Origin: Ornithodoros turicata
Taxonomy: Eukaryota; Arthropoda; Arachnida; Ixodida; Argasidae
DNA length: 64,000 nt
Assembly (NCBI RefSeq): GCF_037126465.1
Contig: NC_088210.1
Coordinates: forward strand, 12,174,011 to 12,238,010
Direction: 5' to 3'
Shown here: positions 1-10,984 of the stretch, in pieces
How positions within the stretch are numbered: position 1 is the first letter of the stretch
How the letters are laid out: each line of letters begins with the position of its first letter
Program-made: the position numbers and the translations under genes
Notes under the pieces: generated by a model
What the model saw: the letters and a program-made list of their open reading frames with translations, nothing else
What the model was told of the DNA's origin: nothing
Databases searched by the model: none

Positions 1-329
1 GCGAGTTTAAACCATACCAAAAGTCTGCAGTGTTTGACTTCAAGCATGCAGTACATCTTCGTCGCATTATTGCTTCGTAGGAGACGGTTAACATCTGGCA
101 GTGTTATTCGCATAATACCCACCTATGTTTCGGAGAAGTTGCCCCAACCGGTACACTGTGTGCGCCAGTGTTTGCCAGAAGGGGGTACACTCATTGGCTA
201 GTGATCCGAAACGTCACTCATATCCAGGAATGCGGCGTAGCGATACGTGGGAATATCGTGACGTAGCCGAGTGACGCAGGGAAGGAAGGAGAGTGTCGCG
301 AGGTTTGGGGTTTTTGAATGACACCGTCT

Positions 330-500
330 CACAGTGAATATATTAAGAAGATTTATTACATTCATCTGATGGTACATACAAGGAAAAACAACGAAAAACA
401 GTTGTGTATACAATCTCTCCAAAACTCTCCATTCTGCAACTTCCCATATATGAAATTCCCCATTCATCATCTTGAAATAAAGCTGTTGTTGTTGTTGTTA
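330..500 (+). repeat. Possible LINE 3' end with AATAAA and (TTG)n tail
   Basis: An AATAAA signal at 476-481 is followed directly by GCTGTTGTTGTTGTTGTT, a polyadenylation signal plus trinucleotide tail arrangement typical of some arthropod non-LTR retroposons. No reverse transcriptase sequence is visible upstream, so the copy would be strongly 5'-truncated. The left limit is a guess. Confidence 0.35.
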
Positions 501-751
501 CAATGAAAACGATGAAAATACGCACAGTAAATACGCTCGCTAATGCTAAAAGGAATTGCTCATTTGATCTACGTCCCAACACTTTACTGTGAAGCAGTCT
601 TGCTGCACAGCAAAGCCGATGTCACAGGTAGATCTCTGCACCGACAGCAGTTTGAAAATGCTAACCCGTGCCTTGCGGCTATACCGTTGTGGTGGGCGAA
701 CGTTGTCTAACATGGGGGTGGGTGGGGGGGGGGGGTATGTACGCCCATCTC

Positions 752-785
752 AATTTTTTTCTTTTAAAATCAATCAATCAATCAA
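752..785 (+). repeat. Retroposon tail with (TCAA)n
   Basis: The T-rich run ending ctttt-aaaa is followed by four TCAA units. The same layout (T-rich stretch, cttttaaa, AATC units) recurs at 13.4, 28.7 and, reversed, 59.4 kb, so I read it as the 3' tail of a dispersed, heavily truncated retroposon. Confidence 0.45.
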
Positions 786-951
786 TGGTATGTACGCAGT
801 GATCGCCTGGTTATTTCCGAGTGCCCACCAAGCGCATAAACGCGTGCAGTTTGCTATTCAGCAAAAGCAAAATTGTCGAACATATTTTTTCTCCATCTCC
901 ACGTCTGCTCTTTTGATTCGCTGCCCCAAAAAACAGAACCCTCCAATTAGA

Positions 952-2204
952 TTAAAGGGGCACTCAATTGCAAAAACAGCTTGCTCTGAAACGAAAGTCC
1001 GTGTTTCAATTAGTCTAATGCAAGCAAAATTAGTTCAACAGTTTAAAAGAATACCTCAATGCAAACAGAGCTGTCTTTGGCGGCAACGAATGGGATCCCC
1101 AGGAGGCAAAGATTGGCGGCATCCAATCAGAGAGCAGGAGAAGCGCACGCGCATACCTATTATGGCCGTGTGAATTTGAAACGGGTCGGATCGTAGTGCT
1201 CTCTATATGCGCGGCATGATGCGCACTGCGGCGTTGTTCAATACCGATTCGCGTAATTGCAGCCCACAACAGTTCTCGCGAATGTCCCACTGACAGCATT
1301 TATCTTCACTTCCTTCGGACAGCGACACCAGTGCGCTTCGCAACGCGCACTATGTTGAATTCCAATGGCAGATTCGGAGCGCTTCCAGAGCAAGTTTTGT
1401 TGCTCGATTGCTCGATTGCTGTTCGATTGGCAGATTGGGAACAGTTCTGGAGTCTTCCAATGGGAGCTTCGGAGCGGCATTCGAGCCAAGGTCGTTCCAA
1501 GGAGCAACCCAGACTGGTCCGCCAAAATAGGCAGATTCAACCGGAACTCTACGTGACGTGTCACTTGTCGCTCGTGCATCCTATTTCCTGTCTCTGCTTC
1601 GGCAACATGGCCGCTTCCCGACGCGTCTTCGCCGTGACTAGTATTTCGCGTCGTACGTTAGCAATTTTGTTTCTTGAAGAAAGCAATAAGCCAGACATCA
1701 CCAGGGCAACGTTAGGAGATTAGGAGGACCTTTATGTTGCAAAACATGGCGTTGTATCGGAACATGAGTACAAGCTTCTTCTTCTTCTTCCTCCATCTCT
1801 GACCGCCATCCACCAAGGAAGATTGGTCAGGGTTAAACTCCAAGTTGGGTGCAAGGGTTCCAGTCGCAGATTCGGATCACTTGCTCTAAGCCAGATCAAG
1901 CCGCTCCACTGCGGAGTGTGCCACTTGCTCCGACTCTGCCATTGGAATTCAACAATATGTTTTTCGCCTGGACTGCTCCATGGCGTGGCACGCGCGTGCA
2001 CGCGCAGCATGGACTAAAAACACCGATGCACGGGCTGAAGCGTCGTTCACTGCTTGGCGCCGACGCAAGAAAGAGTCCGGTATAATTTCGATTGTAGCTC
2101 CGTAACGAAATCAAAGTTTTGAATTATGATAACAAGTACGAAATTAACATAGCGTGTAACGTAATTTGAAGTGAACTTGTTTTTGCACTTTAGTGCCCCT
2201 TTAA
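952..2204. mobile_element. TTAA-bounded non-autonomous element (family K)
   Basis: Both ends are TTAA followed by a matching inverted terminus: left TTAAAGGGGCACT, right AGTGCCCCTTTAA, giving 1253 bp. TTAA is the target duplication known for piggyBac-type elements, so assignment to that group is an inference from the ends alone. No transposase is visible. The interior carries inverted copies of a block around 'attccaatggcagattcgga' (about 1353-1385 against about 1922-1955) and further relatives near 1420-1470 and 1858-1890, so it can fold back. Right ends of the same type, without visible left ends, occur near 54,655-54,684 and 61,480-61,505. Confidence 0.6.
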
Positions 2205-2340
2205 GTGCGTCGGCGCGCCGGCCTGGCGCCAGCGGCGGCACCGCCGTAAGGCGAATTGGCGACGACGGCGGCGCGAGTCGCCGGCGCACAGGTCTATATA
2301 GTCCCCGTGGTCTAGTCACAGGGCCGCAGATTTCGAACTT
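2205..2340. other. CpG-dense segment with TATATAG
   Basis: Immediately right of the family K end the sequence becomes strongly GC- and CpG-rich (for example cggcgcgccggcctggcgcc), then shows a TATATAG at about 2293-2299. This could be a promoter remnant or a GC-rich repeat. A 109-residue ORF crosses it but has no recognisable domain. Confidence 0.3.
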
Positions 2341-2645
2341 TCGAACACTCTCAGCGCCGCGTTCGCCATCTGTGAGACGATGCGGGAACTGCCTCTGCCC
2401 CCTAAAGCCCTTCACTCAGACCTGCAATAATTGGTCAGTTAGCGTTGAGACGTCAATATACGTGACCTATAATTATGCGGCGCAGATGGCCAGACGATGA
2501 AAACTCGATGGCGTCGGCAGGCGTGGCAATTTCCACGGCCGCTATCAACAAGTCTGCATGGCTGGCGGGGGCCATATCGGCGGCCGATGTTTTCCCTGAG
2601 TTTTCCGGCCGACTTTCCAGACGAATATCGGCACAGTTCCCCCTG

Positions 2646-2889
2646 CACTCTTAAAAATGAACTTCACCGCATAGCACGCTTTTAGCCAACCATTATCACG
2701 AATGATATCGCTGTGTGCCCTGATTTGTTTAAAACGGTAGGCGTACGCCTTTTCTGTGACACTTATGCGGTTCATAATTGTCACAAAAATGGCGTACGCC
2801 TCCCGTTTTCAGCAAATCAAGGCACGTAACGATATCATTCAAGATGATGGTTGAGTAGGAGCGTGCAATGTGGTTCATTTCTAAGTGTG
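2646..2889. mobile_element. Family A foldback MITE inside a SINE
   Basis: The termini are CACTCTTA and TAAGTGTG, and the two arms pair almost along their whole length around a short spacer near 2770-2785. The flanking dinucleotide TG (2644-2645 and 2890-2891) is duplicated. The SINE on either side rejoins cleanly, so this is a simple insertion. The 79-residue ORF on the minus strand is just the left arm translated. Confidence 0.9.
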
Positions 2890-2940
2890 TGAAGTCGACC
2901 CAAGACGCATACTAACCCCCACTGTCCCCACTCCGTCCTG

Positions 2941-3183
2941 GGGGCTTAATCACTTCATCGTCGTTACGGTCGTTACAAGCTAACGAGTGGCGGGAAATTC
3001 AAAAAGGCGGGCGGGAAATTTAAAAAGGTGGGCACGTGATAAAACACGTGCACGGCACTCGTCGCGCGATACGTGAAGGCCGTGGTATACGTCACGCGCA
3101 ATGTGTCACGTGCCCACCTTTTTGAATTTCCCGCCACTCGTTAGCTTGTAACGACCGTAACGACGATGAAGCGATTAAGCCCC
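2941..3183. mobile_element. Foldback element with E2F-like sites, inside a SINE
   Basis: The ends GGGGCTTAATC and GATTAAGCCCC begin arms of about 60 bp that are near-perfect reverse complements (ttcatcgtcgttacggtcg... against its mirror). The arms carry GGCGGGAAATT and its complement AATTTCCCGCC, close to the E2F consensus, and the centre carries paired CACGTG boxes. It lies in the 'tcctg/tgtcctctc' junction of the SINE. I do not recognise the family. Confidence 0.75.
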
Positions 3184-3379
3184 TAATGTCCTCTCTCCCC
3201 CTGTCCACGTCTATACGCAGCCCATAGCCATAGTTGCTTCGCGGAGCTAACAGGGAATTTAAAAAAAAAACTGAGATACGAACAAGTCACGTGATCTAAA
3301 TATGATGCTGCCCGTGATATTTTGTGACAAAAGTTTTTATTTTGCCGCAAGCGATTGCTTGAGGGTAGTAACAAGAATG

Positions 3380-3440
3380 GCCGGTGTATATAGTTGCACC
3401 TCTGTGACGTCACGTCTGTTTTCTGCGCTTTGTACTCGCC
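3380..3440. promoter_or_regulatory. Possible promoter: TATATAG and CRE
   Basis: A TATATAG lies at 3387-3393 and a full palindromic cAMP response element TGACGTCA at 3405-3412, followed by 'cgccgccatt'. The arrangement is promoter-like, but no coding region can be tied to it. TGACGTCA also occurs inside a repeat in this window, so this may be a repeat remnant. Confidence 0.2.
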
Positions 3441-3931
3441 GCCATTGTACCTCAAGTCAACCACAGTTAAGACAAGCTAAGCCTACTTGGAATATTCTCC
3501 AAGATGTTGTTGACGAGAGCAGAATGCATTGAGAGAGCCAGAACAGAATGTCAGCCTTTCTTCTCTCCACGCTGAACGAAGTATGCGAACGCTGTATACG
3601 GTGGTGTATTCGAATGTTTATTAAATATATTCTGAAAAGCATGCAGAAATGTACGTGCTATTGATCCCTGTTGGGTTTACACCACGCGCCAAAATGCAAT
3701 ATGTAAAAATGTTAATAAAATGCAAATGAGATGAACGCGATTCACGTGAGCAATTGCGTTTCAGAAGTAATATTTTGTCCCGCGCACTGGAGTTCATTTC
3801 CGTGTAGTATGTGGGTCTCAGCATTCAACTCTTCTCTTAAAATTGGGTCTGTAGTGAAGCCTGTTGGAGGAGCATGCTCCTGAGACAGAGCTTCACCCAC
3901 ATAACCCGTTCAAGGGCAGCCGTTGTACACA

Positions 3932-3965
3932 ATGATGATGATGATCATCATCATCATCATAATGA
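3932..3965. repeat. Palindromic ATG/CAT trinucleotide repeat
   Basis: A run of ATG units turns into a run of ATC/CAT units about a central GATC, making a perfect short inverted repeat. Confidence 0.85.
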
Positions 3966-4134
3966 TTAGGGTTTTTGTGGCGCAGCAACGACAGAGGCTG
4001 TAATGTGCCAGAACGATGTATTAACGACGTAAAAATTGCCGACGTAATGATACCATTATTCTCACTGTCGATTTACGGAGGAAGCGAGGGATACGTCTCT
4101 GTGTGACAACTGAGACTTCATTCACTCTCACAGC

Positions 4135-4387
4135 TACACTCTTAGAAATGAACTTCACCGCATAGCACCCTTCTAGCCAGCCATCGTCTCGAATGATATC
4201 GTTATCTGCCCTGATTTGTTGAAAACGGGAGGCGTACGCCCTTTCTGTGACACTTATGCTGTTCATAATTGTCACAAAAAAGGCGTACGCCCCCGGTTTT
4301 CAACAAATTGGGGCAGATACCGATATCATTTGAGATGATGGTTGGCTAGGAGCGAGCAATGCGGTGAAGTTCATTTTTAAGAGTGTA
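4135..4387. mobile_element. Family A foldback MITE, full length
   Basis: TA target dinucleotides flank CACTCTTAGAAATG and its mirror ATTTTTAAGAGTG. Arms of about 115 bp pair around 'gctgttcataattgtc'. The interior carries the family hallmark gaggcgtacgcc and ttgttgaaaac blocks on both arms. Confidence 0.92.
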
Positions 4388-4906
4388 ATACTTGAATGAG
4401 GCTAACAGCAGCAAGCCACCATGTCACCACCGCTACATGTGGCAAGTAACATAAACAGAAATAGTCACAAGGAGGCTCTTTCACGTATAGGCTTTATGCA
4501 CGTGGCACGATGACTTGCAACTATATAGGTGTTTTCTGTGTCAATTTATATCTGCAATAGAATGCTGATTAACATTAGCAACGTCTGCGATCAAAATAGT
4601 ACCGATTTTGAACCGATATTAGACGTAATATCGATGTTGTCAAAATACCGACATGACACTTAACATGAATATAGATGCAATGTCGATATCTTGAAGACAA
4701 CGAGTTTCAACGAATCGGAAGGTGCTCACGACGACGTTTCCGATAACATGATATCAGGCAACTGTCTTATCAGCTTGCAGTCGACGATATCACGCTGCTG
4801 ATCTTTATTTTGACAGAACCGCTTACCGTATGATTTTCGCGGGGCGTTTTCATATCTCCTTCAACTGTCTGAGGGCAGCATTCTAATTAGCATTCGTTGA
4901 GCGTTT

Positions 4907-5190
4907 CTTCTTTTTTTTTTGTAATTCTGTGTAACCGCTTCGAAGCAACTGTGACCATGAGCGTCGTACAGATGGAGAGAGAACAGCAGGAATTAGTGGA
5001 GGGACGGGTTAGTGCGCATCGTGGGCCGACTTCAAGGCTAACTGTGCTGACAGTTCTCTGAAACGTGTGCCCGAAAACCCAGGGAAAAAAAAAACTCAAA
5101 CAAGACAGCCGGTACGGTGATTCGAACCTATGTCACCACCCAGTCTCAGCGTGGAAAGCGACCACCCTAATCACTGCGCTGCGGCAGCTG
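4907..5190 (-). mobile_element. tRNA-derived SINE, reverse orientation
   Basis: Read on the minus strand this is a full SINE: a tRNA-like head with an A-box-like 'tgattagggtggtcg' and a B box GGTTCGAATC (plus-strand complement gattcgaacc near 5120), a T-rich spacer, 'ccctgggttttcg', then the 'gttgcttcgaagcggttac' tail near 4935-4955 and a terminal T-run (plus strand) at 4907-4921. Pol III boxes suggest it was once transcribable. Confidence 0.8.
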
Positions 5191-5226
5191 ATTTTTTTTT
5201 TGTTCAAACTGATTTTAACTGATTAT

Positions 5227-5645
5227 TTGTTTGGGGTTGCGACAGGTTATTGCAGGTTATCCAAGATGAACGTAAAAGGCGGTTCTTTCCACCGATGCGA
5301 ACACGCGTTTAAAGTTTCGCAGCGAAGAGGGCAATATAGAAGCGGAGAAAATGGGCACCGCGAATACCGAAACTCATGCGGCTCTGACATCACAGCCCTC
5401 GCTTCCGCCAGTGAGGCTGCGCACGAGAAGTCACGTGCTTACGGCTGCCAATGGGAACGGGCGCAACTCTGAGCTCTGTGACTTCTGCGTTTGCTCGGGA
5501 GTGGGTTCGAGGGCTTGTATCTCGCTATAAGCACGACACCGGTAGAAGAATAATTATTTTTACTCAGTATTCTGGGCGTGCTGTACAATGCGTGCATGAT
5601 GTAATGAATCATATCTATGAAAGTGTCCCAACCCCTTTAAAGGGA
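5227..5645. mobile_element. Repeat family I, longer copy
   Basis: The left end 'ttggggttgcgacaggtt' and right end 'agtgtcccaacccctttaa' are imperfect inverted termini (ggggttg/caacccc). The first 150 bp recur at 10,794-10,970 (aaagtttc-cagcgaagag and 'atagaagcggagaaaatggg'). No coding content is recognised. Confidence 0.55.
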
Positions 5646-5777
5646 CGGCGCTTCTTGGGAAGCAGTGGGAGGGAAGAAAGCTTGCAAACTTTCGCACTAA
5701 AGCGTCCTCCGCGCCAAAAACGTGCGACATCAACCCGCACGTTATGATATTTCAGTTAATACAATTTCTCGTCACAA

Positions 5778-6229
5778 AGTGGCACAGATAATTAGAAAAG
5801 GAATATTTTCCTTTAAATGATTGGGCACTCCTCTGCGGAAAAGCAGTCCAGCAACACTGGGCTTCACGTCACCGGTATATCTCATGTACGGCTCTCTGTA
5901 GGTTGTGCTTTTACCGCCGGCGAATATTTGAGAACGAAATCGAGGAAGCAGATGATTGGTCATCCATGTGGCACGCGGAAGTTACAAAGGGCGTGCCCGA
6001 AAATCAGCCCGTGGTCCACACGAGACTACCGGTGACGTCACGCATGCTACAGGAGGTAGGAGAGGGAACCTTCAGAAGTTTCGGTTTCGTTTGGTCTTCC
6101 CAGTGCTTTTAGCAACTAACGAGCCCCCGACCTCGAAACCAACGTTATTTCTCATTACGGAAGAATGTATGGAACTTGTTTACACAGCCATTATAGTAGT
6201 TTCGGATTGTCCCAGAGTATCCCTTTAAG
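5778..6229 (+). mobile_element. Repeat family J, forward copy
   Basis: This 450-bp segment matches 7737-8132 on the opposite strand: 'aagtggcacagataattag', 'cagcaacactgggcttcac', 'ggtaggagagggaa' and 'agtttcggtttcgttt' occur in the same order. It contains TGACGTCA near 6030. The right end is CCCTTTAA. Superfamily is uncertain. Confidence 0.65.
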
Positions 6230-7005
6230 AGTCGTCAGATTAGAAAAAGAAGAAAAAAAAACACAAAAGAAAAGAAACAAAAACCTGCCCTGCTACTGTA
6301 TGCGTGCTGGCAACACTAATCCCGGACACAGTCGCACACAGTGAACGCTCGAAGGCGAAGAAAGTTTGTGTGATTACACATTCGCTACCTCCTATTAGGA
6401 GTCATTTAGAACTGTATGCACCGAGAAATAATTACCGACCAACCCTGGTGTTTACCAAAGTGTGAACATTCGTCACCGGCGATTTGTAAAGCGGCGAACG
6501 GCTTTCGGGCTGCTTTCACCCGAGTGGAATTAGAAGCATTCATCCGAAACATTTTCATCTGTCCGCGGAAAGCCGGCATTCGTTAGAAGTCTTCCGGAAT
6601 GCAATATGCTCTTTGGCACTGTGCGCATTCGCCTGAACGAGTCTCGATGTTTGGGGGGGGAGTCCGTGATTGCGGGACACGTGTTAATAAATTTAGCCTA
6701 GATAAACGAAGTCAGTCAATGTTTATTGATAAGTTGACAAGTAGATTTTAAAAAATGTGGAGGAATTGAATTCGGCACCTGTTCAATTCGGCAACTAAAA
6801 AATACATATAAAATATTTAAAAACTAGAAATAACAGATAGGCGTCATAACACACGCACACACTAAAACGTAGTCTCGGGGGCCGCAATTATTTTACAACC
6901 ACGTGGGCAACATCAACGACAGCGCAATAGCAACAACAAAAGTCACTGTTTAGCTTTACCGCACGCTCAGTTGTCTCTATTCCTTTATTGCCAATTTACT
7001 GTATA
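6230..7005. other. No gene seen
   Basis: Mixed-composition sequence without long ORFs or clear repeats. A run of eight G lies near 6652 and AT-rich sequence at 6700-6840. Confidence 0.5.
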
Positions 7006-7140
7006 CACACTGTTAAAACAGAGCTTTACCACATAGCACGCTCCTAGCTAACCACCATCCTGAATCACGTCGTTCTCTCCCCTGATTTGTCGGCGAATTC
7101 GGGAGGCGTGCTCCTTTTTTGTTGCACTTACACAGTTACG
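7006..7140. mobile_element. Family A left half
   Basis: 'acactgttaaaacagagctttaccacatagcacgctcc...' follows the left arm of family A up to the central region, then breaks off where the dispersed segment at 7142-7350 begins. The right arm is missing. Confidence 0.7.
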
Positions 7141-7141
7141 T

Positions 7142-7350
7142 TCTTCTACGCTTCATAATTCTATTTACAATTTATTGTTCAATGCTCCTCATTCGTAACG
7201 TGTGCAGCGTAAATACAAAAACGCGCTTTTTTTCGGATGCGGCTGAGTAGACGAACTGCCATCCAGAAACTTCTGTCCACTGTTACGTCATTTGAAGAAT
7301 CGTAGCACCCAATCGGACGCCAACGTGGAGGTACACATAACGTCTTACTC
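7142..7350 (+). repeat. Dispersed segment Z, copy 1
   Basis: A 209-bp segment starting 'tcttctacgcttcataatt' and ending 'acataacgtcttactc' recurs at 55,648-55,858 with scattered substitutions. Both copies run directly into the left end of a family A MITE at the same base. Confidence 0.8.
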
Positions 7351-7577
7351 TACACTCTTAAAAATGAACTTCACCACATAGCACGCTCCTAGCCAACCGT
7401 CGTCCCGATTGACAACGTTCTCATACCTGATTTTTTTAAAACTGAAGACGGAGCCTATTTTGTAGCCATAATGTCGTACATAATGCATTCCGCCTCCCGT
7501 TATCAACAAATCAGGAGCGAGAACGTTGTCATTGGGGATGATGGTTGACTAGCAACGTGCTATGTGCGGCGAAGATA
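7351..7577. mobile_element. Family A MITE, right tip lost
   Basis: The left end TACACTCTTAAAAATGAAC is intact and arms pair around 'gtcgtacataatgc'. The right arm stops after 'gctatgtgcggcgaag', so the last 15-20 bases with the terminal signal are missing. Confidence 0.8.
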
Positions 7578-7736
7578 CGGACCTATCAGATTCATCTATA
7601 CAAGAGGTGTCACAGCCAACAAGTTAAAATCGCCGTTTGGAGGAGACACAGTCGGCAGGCTAGCTTGGTAGAGTTCATAGCCCCTTTAATGGTCACAAAA
7701 AGGCGTACACGCAATGCTTTGTACGTATAGGGATTG

Positions 7737-8132
7737 TTAAACGGAGACTCCGGAACACACCGAAACATTTATAATGGCTGTGTAAATAACTCGTTAACTT
7801 GATAACTCGTTAGTTGCCCAAAAGAGCCGGGTAGCTCAAAACGAAACCGAAACTTCCGAAGCTTCCCTCTCCTACCTCCTGTACCATGGCTGACGTCACC
7901 AGTTGTCTTGTGTGGTATTCGGTATCTTCTTCGTGCCACATAGAAGACCCGTCACCTGCTTCCTCGATTCGCTGTAAAATATACGCTAGCGGTGAAGGCA
8001 AAGCCTACAGAAAGCAGTACACGAGGAATAACGGTGAGGTGAAGCCCAGTGTTGCTTAACTGCTTTTTCCGTGGAGGAGCGCATAATCGTTCAAACGAAA
8101 ATATTCTTTTTTTCTAATTATCTGTGCCACTT
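7737..8132 (-). mobile_element. Repeat family J, reverse copy
   Basis: Reverse-complement counterpart of 5778-6229, with the same block order and somewhat shorter. The two copies form an inverted pair about 1.5 kb apart. Confidence 0.65.
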
Positions 8133-10105
8133 GGAGATGAGAAATCGTATTCACTGAAATATCCTATACGTATCGCACTGTTACCTTTTGTTTATTTGTT
8201 TTTTCTGGTGCTACGCAAAAGGGAACCAAATCTCTGTGTTTGGTGCCTCAACACGTCTTTGGTGCGGTACCATTCTGTGAAGTCGTTCAATGCCTTCAGC
8301 ATGTTATGTGGTGTCATTAGTCACATTGCCATTCGCTATGGATCTATTAATAACCAGCCGTAATGGTATTGTTGTCCGTCTTGACTTGACAGAAAGGGAG
8401 GGCGTACGCCCCCTTTTGAGACGCCCCTATGACATCTACCTTAATGGCATGGAATGTCGTCTCAAACGATAACGATGTCATCGTGCGCTCTAGGAAAAGC
8501 CGAATTTTCCTAATATCCAGCCGAAGTTAAATAATAATAATCTCTCACTAAGGGGAGCCAACCCAACGCTTCTCAAATCCACAAAGGTTCAGAGTATTTC
8601 GAGGTTCCCCGCCGCAAATAAATCTTGCTTAAGAGGGAAGGTTATTCATGAAACAAAAGAGGACAATGAGTCCCCATTTTGTTGGCCCTCATATACTTTG
8701 TTTGCGCGCCACATAAATATGAGAAAACAGAAGGCAGGGCAGCCGGCCACCTGCTTTTCTTGAACTCCACATGAACAGACGCGGAACTCAGTAAATGCGA
8801 ATGAAATTAAAGTGAGTCACATTCGGGGGGGGGGGGGGGGCGTAAAATACACTTTATAAGAAGACATAAAACAAGCACAGCTTGGCCTGGAACAATATCT
8901 AGCCGTCTTTTTGTTCCAACCTATGGGGTCGTATGTCGAGAAATGTCTTGAAATTATCCTCTGCGGAAAGTTGAAGTAAGCTAAACAACGTTTTGTGGTA
9001 TTGTTATTGTGCTGCCCTTGTTTATTTATTTTTATTTTCTGTACAATAAATTTTGTTATTTTTTGCGATATCCTGATATACTGCTCCTGCTGTGTCGCAG
9101 TTCTCGTCAGGTCACGTAAAGCTACCTTTTCTCTGTGCTCCCAATCACCCCCGTGATTAAATGAACAAACTGATTAGTATTAATATGCTTCGAAGTTGTG
9201 CTAAATAATCATTGATATACAGAATACGTGAACCACAACTACGTATGTGGTGTTCTACAAATAATCCTAAAGTGCCATCTACGGCAGCTTTGTTTCCCCT
9301 TGCTGCCAACATCGCCTTCCGAAATCCATTCTCGAGGAAAAGAGCTTTCGGAACATCCGCTCCGGCAGTTTCGAAAAAGCTATCTTGCATTCAGCAGCAA
9401 GGGTTTTGTGGTGCAGTCTGGCGTTGCATCCACGTACTCTGCAATTCAAATTGCTATAGGGATCTTAAGTCTGCTTGGAGACATTCCGAGCAAGTACATA
9501 GCCCATCTTTTCGACATGGCTTAAATCCAACTATAAAATATAATTGTTAGACGTGAGCGTGCAGTGCACCGCACCTGCACTCACATGACCATATGACATG
9601 GTTAAAGACGACAGGCCAATCCTGTGTCAGCAGCTGACAACCCATGAATACAGCCAACAGAAACCAACTCTGCGTCATCTTTTTTGCATTCCACCGCCCT
9701 CTCTCAGATGTGGTTCTGAATTGAGGTGGGATGGGAGTGGGGGGTTTGGTAAGCGACGAGCAAAAACCAAAATTCAATAGCTTTGTATATTTGTATATTC
9801 AATAGGTAGCTTCGAAACAATTCTTGATCAGCATAGCTTCCTGAAGCTACTATTCGCTTCTCAATTACGTACATTGGGTTACGTTAATTTGCGTAAGCTC
9901 CAGTACAGATTCTTTCTCGTGCATAAAGTCTTTTAAATCATTGCGCACGAGGACTTAACGTGTTATACCGGCACGCTGTTTCTGCTGTGGAAGATTTAGC
10001 GCCCACTGCAGTACTTATTCCCTACTGAAGTGAAACATTCACTGAAAGAAATCATAAAGGGCAATTCCACAACAATATTTAGTTCATACATTCAACTAGA
10101 TCGTC
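8133..10105. other. No gene supported
   Basis: Contains a small degenerate inverted repeat (gagacgcccctatgac / its partner near 8455) at about 8395-8470, a run of 18 G at about 8825-8842 and an AATAAA near 9046. ORFs of 77-112 residues near 9160-9550 lie on both strands and have no recognisable domain. Confidence 0.45.
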
Positions 10106-10392
10106 GAACACCTCGCACTGGGAGAAACTGGACGAAAGAAATCCACGAGACTGAAAGAACATAAGCAACAGATATCAAAACCACCGGCAGTGAATACCGC
10201 ACAGAATTTGTCGAGCACGTGCTAAAAACAGGTCGTTCTTTTGAGTTTCACAATGCAAAGACCGTGGCACACGAGCATAGAAGTGGGGTAAGAAAATTTT
10301 TGGAATCTTGGCACATGCACCGTGATGATAACGCGTGTAACTGTCATAAAGGGCCGCTACCTGATTGCTACAAGGTCATGACTGCGCTATAA
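10106..10392 (+). pseudogene. Penelope-like retroelement, C-terminal GIY-YIG fragment
   Basis: Two adjoining frames give protein fragments in the order expected for the C-terminal end of a Penelope-like element. The first, from 10,121, reads GETGRKKSTRLKEHKQQIS, the GIY-YIG 'GETGR...R..EH' block. The second, from about 10,180 in another frame, reads EFVEHVLKTGRSFEFHNAKT, then FLESWH and KGPLPDCYKVM before TAA at 10,390-10,392. Penelope-like elements encode a reverse transcriptase followed by this endonuclease domain; here the reverse transcriptase and the start of the nuclease are absent, and a frameshift near 10,177 plus an in-frame TAA at 10,162 break the reading. It is therefore a dead, 5'-truncated copy. 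Assignment rests on remembered family motifs, not a search. Confidence 0.72.
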
Positions 10393-10793
10393 GTAGAACT
10401 TATAGTAGAACCTTTCTGGTTTCATTCTGATGATGATGCCCGCACGTCATATTAAAATTTCTTTCATTGCTGCGTTAAGCCAGTGTCTGTGTAGCTTTTC
10501 CTCATGTGTGTAAGTTTTCCTCACATCGCACAAAGGGAGATACAACACTACACAGTCCGCGTATCCCCGAGTTTGGGGTTAACACAAGGAGACGAACAAA
10601 GAAACTTACAAGAGGTGGACAAGTGGGGCGTACTGCGGGGTAGCTAGTCCGACTTCGTCGTAATAATTTCATAATATATTTTCCCTTAACAACAACTCAC
10701 ATCGTCATATTTTTCTTTATCACATCACCATCACTGGATAAGACCCTGTTTAGTCCTGTGTTGTATACCTCTGCTCCTTTGCCCCATATCTTA

Positions 10794-10970
10794 ATAAAGG
10801 GGTTGCGACAGGTCATCTCAGATCATCCGAGATAAACGTAAAAACGGTGCTTTGCACTTATGTGAACCTGCATTTAAAGTTTCACAGCGAAGAGCGTAAT
10901 ATAGAAGCGGAGAAAATGGGAACTGTGCATACCGAAACTCACTCGTCTCTACATGACATCAGAGAACACA
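10794..10970. mobile_element. Repeat family I, truncated copy
   Basis: Starts 'aaaggggttgcgacaggtc' and matches the first part of 5227-5645 (aaagtttcacagcgaagag, atagaagcggagaaaatggg). The right part and its terminus are missing. Confidence 0.6.
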
Positions 10971-10984
10971 ACAATTGACATAGC

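Larger units (their letters stand above)
1..951. other. Unassigned sequence with two retroposon-like tails
   Basis: No gene is supported here. Short overlapping ORFs on both strands have no recognisable domain. The only structured parts are a possible retroposon 3' end near 476-500 and a homopolymer G run plus (TCAA)n tail near 720-785, both listed separately. Confidence 0.5.
2590..3269 (+). mobile_element. tRNA-type SINE body, split by two foldback insertions
   Basis: The blocks 'gttttccctgag', 'cggcacagttcccc', 'gaagtcgaccc', 'actccgtcctg', 'gtcctctctcccc' and 'gttgcttcgcggagctaac' follow in the same order as in the fuller SINEs at 11.7 and 63.2 kb, ending in an A-rich tail. Two foldback elements (2646-2889 and 2941-3183) interrupt it. 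With these removed, the SINE is about 190 bp and colinear with the other copies. A tRNA-like head is not clear, so the 5' part is probably missing. Confidence 0.75.

Noticed and set aside
589..1173. 194-residue ORF
   Set aside because: It crosses a G run, a retroposon tail and the left end of the TTAA-bounded element, so it cannot be one coding unit.
3930..4020. CRISPR-like or spaced direct repeats
   Set aside because: The repeats are trinucleotide microsatellites and eukaryotic MITEs; no regular repeat-spacer array exists in the window.
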